A stretch of DNA of 64,000 nt from Pedobacter schmidteae (GTDB taxonomy: Bacteria > Bacteroidota > Bacteroidia > Sphingobacteriales > Sphingobacteriaceae), in assembly GCF_900564155.1 (NCBI RefSeq), contig NZ_LS999839.1, forward strand, positions 2,477,097 to 2,541,096. The letters are read 5' to 3'. The position numbers and the translations under genes were made by a program. Positions 61,171-64,000 of the stretch are shown here, in pieces. The notes beneath the pieces are model-generated. The model was not told the DNA's origin. It was given only the letters and a program-made list of their open reading frames with translations, and ran no database searches. Positions within the stretch are counted from its first letter, which is position 1. Every line of letters begins with the position of its first letter.

Positions 61171-61492
61171 TGTTCCTGATGCTTTTGCCGATGCAAGGGA
61201 AAAGCTTATTGATACTTTAAAAACCGTAATTGATCCTGAATTGTATGTGAATATTGTGGACCTGGGATTGGTTTATGCTTTGAAGCTGGATGAAAATCAG
61301 CATCTTGTTGTTGTGGAGATGACGCTCTCTTCCAGATTTTGCCCGATGAGTGAAAGCATCTTGTCGGCGGTAAAAAATGCCATCGAGCGTACGTTTGCTC
61401 ATTTTAGCGCTGAAGTAAAGGTTGTATGGGAACCGGAATGGAGTTATAAATCGATTTCTCCAGAGGGGATAAAAAAATTGAGGGGTCGTTGA
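61157..61492 (+). CDS. MIP18-family (DUF59) metal-sulfur cluster assembly protein
   Basis: Small cytoplasmic protein of the SufT/PaaD/MIP18 family that helps assemble or repair Fe-S clusters. The 111-residue protein (ATG at 61157) has the typical IDPELYVNIVDLGLVYAL motif (about 26-43) and MTLSSRFCPMSESI (about 60-73) with the single family Cys. The start overlaps the previous gene by 14 bases, so it is translated with it. In this cluster it would support Fe-S repair under NO stress alongside RIC. Confidence 0.9.
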   Translation: MIVFDVPDAFADAREKLIDTLKTVIDPELYVNIVDLGLVYALKLDENQHLVVVEMTLSSRFCPMSESILSAVKNAIERTFAHFSAEVKVVWEPEWSYKSISPEGIKKLRGR

Positions 61493-61526
61493 TCATAACC
61501 GGTTCCGCAAAGTTTATTGGTCAATG

Positions 61527-61569
61527 TGATTGAGATCATAAACTGCGCTGGCCATAGTGAATAGCTTTG
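61527..61569 (+). promoter_or_regulatory. Crp/Fnr-type box and promoter of the RIC gene
   Basis: TGA-N6-TCA at 61527-61538, in a 16-base context (TGATTGAGATCATAAA) that matches the box before 58244 in 15 of 16 positions. A perfect -7 element TAGCTTTG (61562-61569) ends 36.5 bases from the box centre, within one base of the distance at the other promoter. Leader to ATG about 28 bases. Confidence 0.72.
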
Positions 61570-61602
61570 TTTCTAATTATTCTCATCTTTAAAAATGATA
61601 TT

Positions 61603-62559
61603 ATGGAAACGATTCAGACCTTAAATGTAACCGCCTTAGCTCCCCGTTTAAAACATCCTAAAATTTTTGAAATATTTGATCGGTTGGTGCCTGGCGAAGC
61701 TTTTATCATCGACAACGATCACGATCCTAAACCCTTGTATTATCAGATGCTGGCCGAGCGCGGGCAGACCTTTTCCTGGAATTACCTGGAAAATGGACCG
61801 GAATTATGGAAAGTAAAAATTGCAAAAAATGAGGACGGGCCTGCCCGGGAAACGATTGGCGAGATGGTAACAAAAGACTATAGAAAGGCGCAGGTATTTA
61901 AAAGCTTTGGTATTGATTTTTGCTGTGGCGGGAAAAAGACAGTTGCAGAGGTATGCGAAAAAAAGGGAATTGACCTTGCAGCCGTTGAAGAGGCTTTAGT
62001 GCTGCCATCGGACGAAGCTTACTCCAGTGAAAATGATCACCAGAAATGGGATATCGGATTTTTGGCCGATTACATTGTCAATACCCATCACAGATATGTA
62101 AAAGACAATACAACTTTTATTACGGAACTGGCCAATAAGGTAGCCCGGGTTCATGGTGCCGAACATCCGGAAACGATAAAGATTGCAGCGCTATTTTCGG
62201 AGGTAGCCTGCGAGCTGATGCTGCACCTTAGGAAAGAAGAACAAATCCTTTTTCCATTTATCAAAGAGCTGGCCGATATAGAAAACAATGGTGGCATTTT
62301 AAAAGAAAGCCCTTTTGGAAAAGTGAGCAACCCCATACAACTGATGGAATCGGAGCATGAACATGCCGGAGCAGCCTTGCAGGAAATCCGCGACCTGACC
62401 CAAAATTTTACCTTACCTGCCGATGCCTGCAATTCTTACATGATCCTTTATAAAAAACTGGATGAATATGAAAATGATTTGCACCGGCATGTCCATCTCG
62501 AAAATAATATCCTGTTCCCCAAAGCTATTGCTTTAGAACAGGAGCTGGCAGCAAGTTAG
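61603..62559 (+). CDS. ric: RIC / ScdA-type iron-sulfur-cluster repair di-iron protein
   Basis: Repairs Fe-S clusters damaged by NO or peroxide. The 318-residue protein (ATG at 61603; the longer frame starts at a TTG inside the -7 element) has an N-terminal DUF2249 domain (about 14-75), a ScdA_N domain (about 85-140) with the essential Cys107-Cys108 (GIDFCCGGKKTVAEVC) and a hemerythrin-like domain (about 150-315; NTHHRYV, HLRKEEQILFPF, SEHEHAG, HVHLENNILFP). It has the full di-iron ligand set, unlike the paralogue at 58244. Own promoter with a Crp/Fnr box; terminator downstream inside the converging gene. Confidence 0.94.
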   Translation: METIQTLNVTALAPRLKHPKIFEIFDRLVPGEAFIIDNDHDPKPLYYQMLAERGQTFSWNYLENGPELWKVKIAKNEDGPARETIGEMVTKDYRKAQVFKSFGIDFCCGGKKTVAEVCEKKGIDLAAVEEALVLPSDEAYSSENDHQKWDIGFLADYIVNTHHRYVKDNTTFITELANKVARVHGAEHPETIKIAALFSEVACELMLHLRKEEQILFPFIKELADIENNGGILKESPFGKVSNPIQLMESEHEHAGAALQEIRDLTQNFTLPADACNSYMILYKKLDEYENDLHRHVHLENNILFPKAIALEQELAAS

Positions 62560-62575
62560 TTGCCAAAACCTCTTT

Positions 62576-63832
62576 TTAGTGTCCACTGTGAATGTTATTT
62601 GCAGTGGATTTTTTTTGCCCCGATTTAAATGCCATTAATGCAAGCCCGGCCCCAATCATCGCGGCCAGCACAAATAAGATGAGCTGACTGTGTGCAAGAA
62701 AGTGCAAGCCCATCATTTCCAGCCCCTGAATCATCAGCACAATTTCCTGCAGGATTACCCCCAAAATGAACAGCTTGACCCCATATTTGCTGAGGCTTTG
62801 TCCCTGAGGAAAACATGCGTTGAAATAACCAATGATAAAAAATGAAATGATGCCTAAAAAACACAAGTGTAAGTAAGCGATGACGATGGGGCGGAACCCA
62901 AAGGCAAAGCTGCTGAAATAAGGAACAGTAGAAAGACATTGTAAAACAACTTTGAGTAGGAAACAAATAAAGGCCAGGTACCATAAATAACGGGTAGCTA
63001 TAGAAAGCGGATGGAGCAGATGGTTTTTGATGTACTTAAAAAATTTGACCAGATATAGCAGGGCGGTGAGCTGCACAAAGGCTGAAACGGTGCCCGTCCA
63101 GTACAAGGCAGCTGGTAGCTGTAGCCACAATAGCGACAATAAGTAAGTTGGCACAACGGTGATGGCCAACAGGATGAAGAGTTTTTTGTTCAGTTTTGCC
63201 AATGTTGGTTGATACCTGATATTGAAGAAAGCGCTAAGTAAACCGAAACAGGCAAATATAAACCAGCCGTTATATTGAAAGTGTAGAAAGAAATAAATGG
63301 CCGCAAAAAAATAATCCTGAACTTTAACGGCATTGACCATTAAGTAGGCCAATGTAAAGGCGCCTGCAGATGAAAGTGCCCATAAAATCAAAGCAGCCCT
63401 GAACCAGCATAGGGTATGCTGCTCATTTTTAATCTTTCGCAAGTCTTTCCAATAGTTGTAAATAAATACGTAAGAAACCAAAATGGACAGGCTAGAAAAG
63501 GTGATGGAAGATAAGGCATAACCCTGAGCCATGAAGGTAAACAACATGCCATAAGCGGTAATATTATTGGCAACCAATAGCCAATCGTATTTTTTATAAT
63601 TGGTTTGTGTTCCCTGGCTGACAAGATAATTGACCATCAATGCCATTAAAGCCACTGTAACCCAACCCACAAAAGCAAAATGAGAGTGGCCGTGCAACAG
63701 GAATTTTTGATTGAGCAAGGGCAAAGGGAAATTTATTTTATAGCGCAGCACCAATCCTGCTATGGCTAAAATAAAAAAGTTGAACAGGGCGATCCTGATC
63801 CACCTGTAAGTGTTGAAATGCGGTGTTTCCAT
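62576..63832 (-). CDS. Polytopic membrane protein, heme-copper oxidase subunit I-like
   Basis: A 418-residue inner-membrane protein with 12 hydrophobic segments. LLHGHSHFAFVGWV (His47, His49, His51) at the start of the second helix resembles the heme-ligating helix of oxidase/NO-reductase subunit I; NACFPQGQ lies further in. The histidines for a copper centre are not evident. Proteins of this kind form a second uncharacterised group within the NO islands of Bacteroidota, along with the protein at 59878. Transcribed toward the RIC gene from a promoter with a Crp/Fnr-like box. Its last codons contain the terminator of the opposite operon. Confidence 0.72.
   Translation of the reverse strand: METPHFNTYRWIRIALFNFFILAIAGLVLRYKINFPLPLLNQKFLLHGHSHFAFVGWVTVALMALMVNYLVSQGTQTNYKKYDWLLVANNITAYGMLFTFMAQGYALSSITFSSLSILVSYVFIYNYWKDLRKIKNEQHTLCWFRAALILWALSSAGAFTLAYLMVNAVKVQDYFFAAIYFFLHFQYNGWFIFACFGLLSAFFNIRYQPTLAKLNKKLFILLAITVVPTYLLSLLWLQLPAALYWTGTVSAFVQLTALLYLVKFFKYIKNHLLHPLSIATRYLWYLAFICFLLKVVLQCLSTVPYFSSFAFGFRPIVIAYLHLCFLGIISFFIIGYFNACFPQGQSLSKYGVKLFILGVILQEIVLMIQGLEMMGLHFLAHSQLILFVLAAMIGAGLALMAFKSGQKKSTANNIHSGH
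62582..62616 (+). terminator. Intrinsic terminator of the RIC gene, inside the opposing gene
   Basis: TCCACTG (62582-62588) and CAGTGGA (62602-62608) form a perfect 7-bp stem with a 13-base loop, followed by eight T (62609-62616). It starts 23 bases after the RIC stop codon, in the 3' end of the minus-strand membrane protein gene. Confidence 0.8.
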
Positions 63833-63892
63833 ATGGTTGGAATGGGTTGTTTTTTATCATTCAATTAAAGAGAAATTAAATGGTAAAAAGTA

Positions 63893-63904
63893 TGACTAAC
63901 ATCA
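63893..63904. promoter_or_regulatory. Crp/Fnr-type box in the divergent promoter region
   Basis: TGACTAACATCA fits TGA-N6-TCA. Toward the minus-strand membrane gene a degenerate -7 (TTTAATTG, 63869-63862) ends 36.5 bases from the centre, the same distance as at the other two promoters. Toward the plus-strand gene at 63985 no -7 element is clear. Confidence 0.45.
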
Positions 63905-63984
63905 GGTTTAACTGGGTTGTAAATCATTCTTTAAGCGCGCAGGTAGTGGTAACATTACATAGTTAAATAAACCAAAAATATGTT

Positions 63985-64000
63985 ATGAGAAAACTATTTG
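63985..64000 (+). CDS. Start of a gene cut by the window end
   Basis: ATG AGA AAA CTA TTT (MRKLF) begins at 63985 after an A-rich leader. Only five codons are inside the window. By position a nitrite- or nitric-oxide-related gene is likely, but nothing in the sequence shows this. Confidence 0.35.

Noticed and set aside
61567..61602. Earlier TTG start of the RIC protein
   Set aside because: The codon lies inside the -7 promoter element, so it would not be in the message.
1..64000. CRISPR arrays, insertion sequences, integrase or phage genes
   Set aside because: No regularly spaced repeats, transposase motifs or phage proteins found on either strand.

Overview
The window looks like a chromosomal segment of a Bacteroidota bacterium, most probably family Sphingobacteriaceae and close to Pedobacter. 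The reasons are SusC/SusD outer-membrane pairs with STN domains, an ECF sigma/FecR regulatory pair, many lipoproteins and GH-family enzymes, moderate A+T richness, and promoters of the Bacteroidota type (TTTG-N19-TAnnTTTG; a perfect example precedes the tRNA-Arg gene). I see no transposase, integrase, phage gene or CRISPR array.

Layout. (1) 1-6556: a SusC-SusD-TPR/thioredoxin uptake locus, possibly cut at its 5' end. (2) 6741-12671, minus strand: a heavy-metal efflux operon with a small exported protein, a CzcA-type RND pump fused to a TolC-type outer-membrane domain, and a CzcB-like adaptor. (3) 12840-17406: scattered genes (thioredoxin-like lipid- or periplasm-facing protein, DinB-like protein, serine hydrolase, tRNA-Arg(ACG), peroxiredoxin) around a 540-base non-coding stretch. 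(4) 17584-38371: a large polysaccharide utilisation locus: ECF sigma factor, secreted esterase-like hydrolase, FecR anti-sigma factor, SusC, SusD, three modular lipoproteins built by shuffling a TIM-barrel-like domain and an NHL propeller, a GH20 hexosaminidase and two GH78 rhamnosidases. It probably takes apart a glycan containing both rhamnose and N-acetylhexosamine. (5) 38374-46828: a TonB receptor / vitamin K-dependent gamma-carboxylase homologue / imelysin / DUF4856 operon, divergent from a two-component system, with a tandem 11-bp repeat in the shared promoter region. (6) 46941-53957: housekeeping and stress genes (serine hydrolase, pirin plus degenerate receiver domain, class II ribonucleotide reductase, Na+/H+ antiporter). 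(7) 54173-64000: a TonB-dependent copper receptor locus that runs into a cysteine-free Crp/Fnr-type regulator, followed by an NO/anaerobic-stress cluster: RIC-type di-iron repair protein, a degenerate RIC paralogue, DUF1858/DUF2249 protein, MIP18-family protein and two polytopic proteins resembling heme-copper oxidase subunit I/NnrS.

How they work together. In region 4 the sigma factor and FecR should sense substrate through the STN domain of the SusC protein; two copies of a bipartite motif with identical 10-base spacing precede the esterase and fecR genes and are the best candidate sigma-dependent promoters. In region 7 four TGA-N6-TCA boxes stand upstream of the transcription units, two of them at nearly the same distance from a perfect TAnnTTTG element, as expected for class II activation by the encoded Crp/Fnr protein. 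This ties copper import to nitrosative/anaerobic metabolism. The most unusual assembly is region 5, where a protein with the key residues of the mammalian gamma-glutamyl carboxylase is embedded in an apparent metal-uptake operon.
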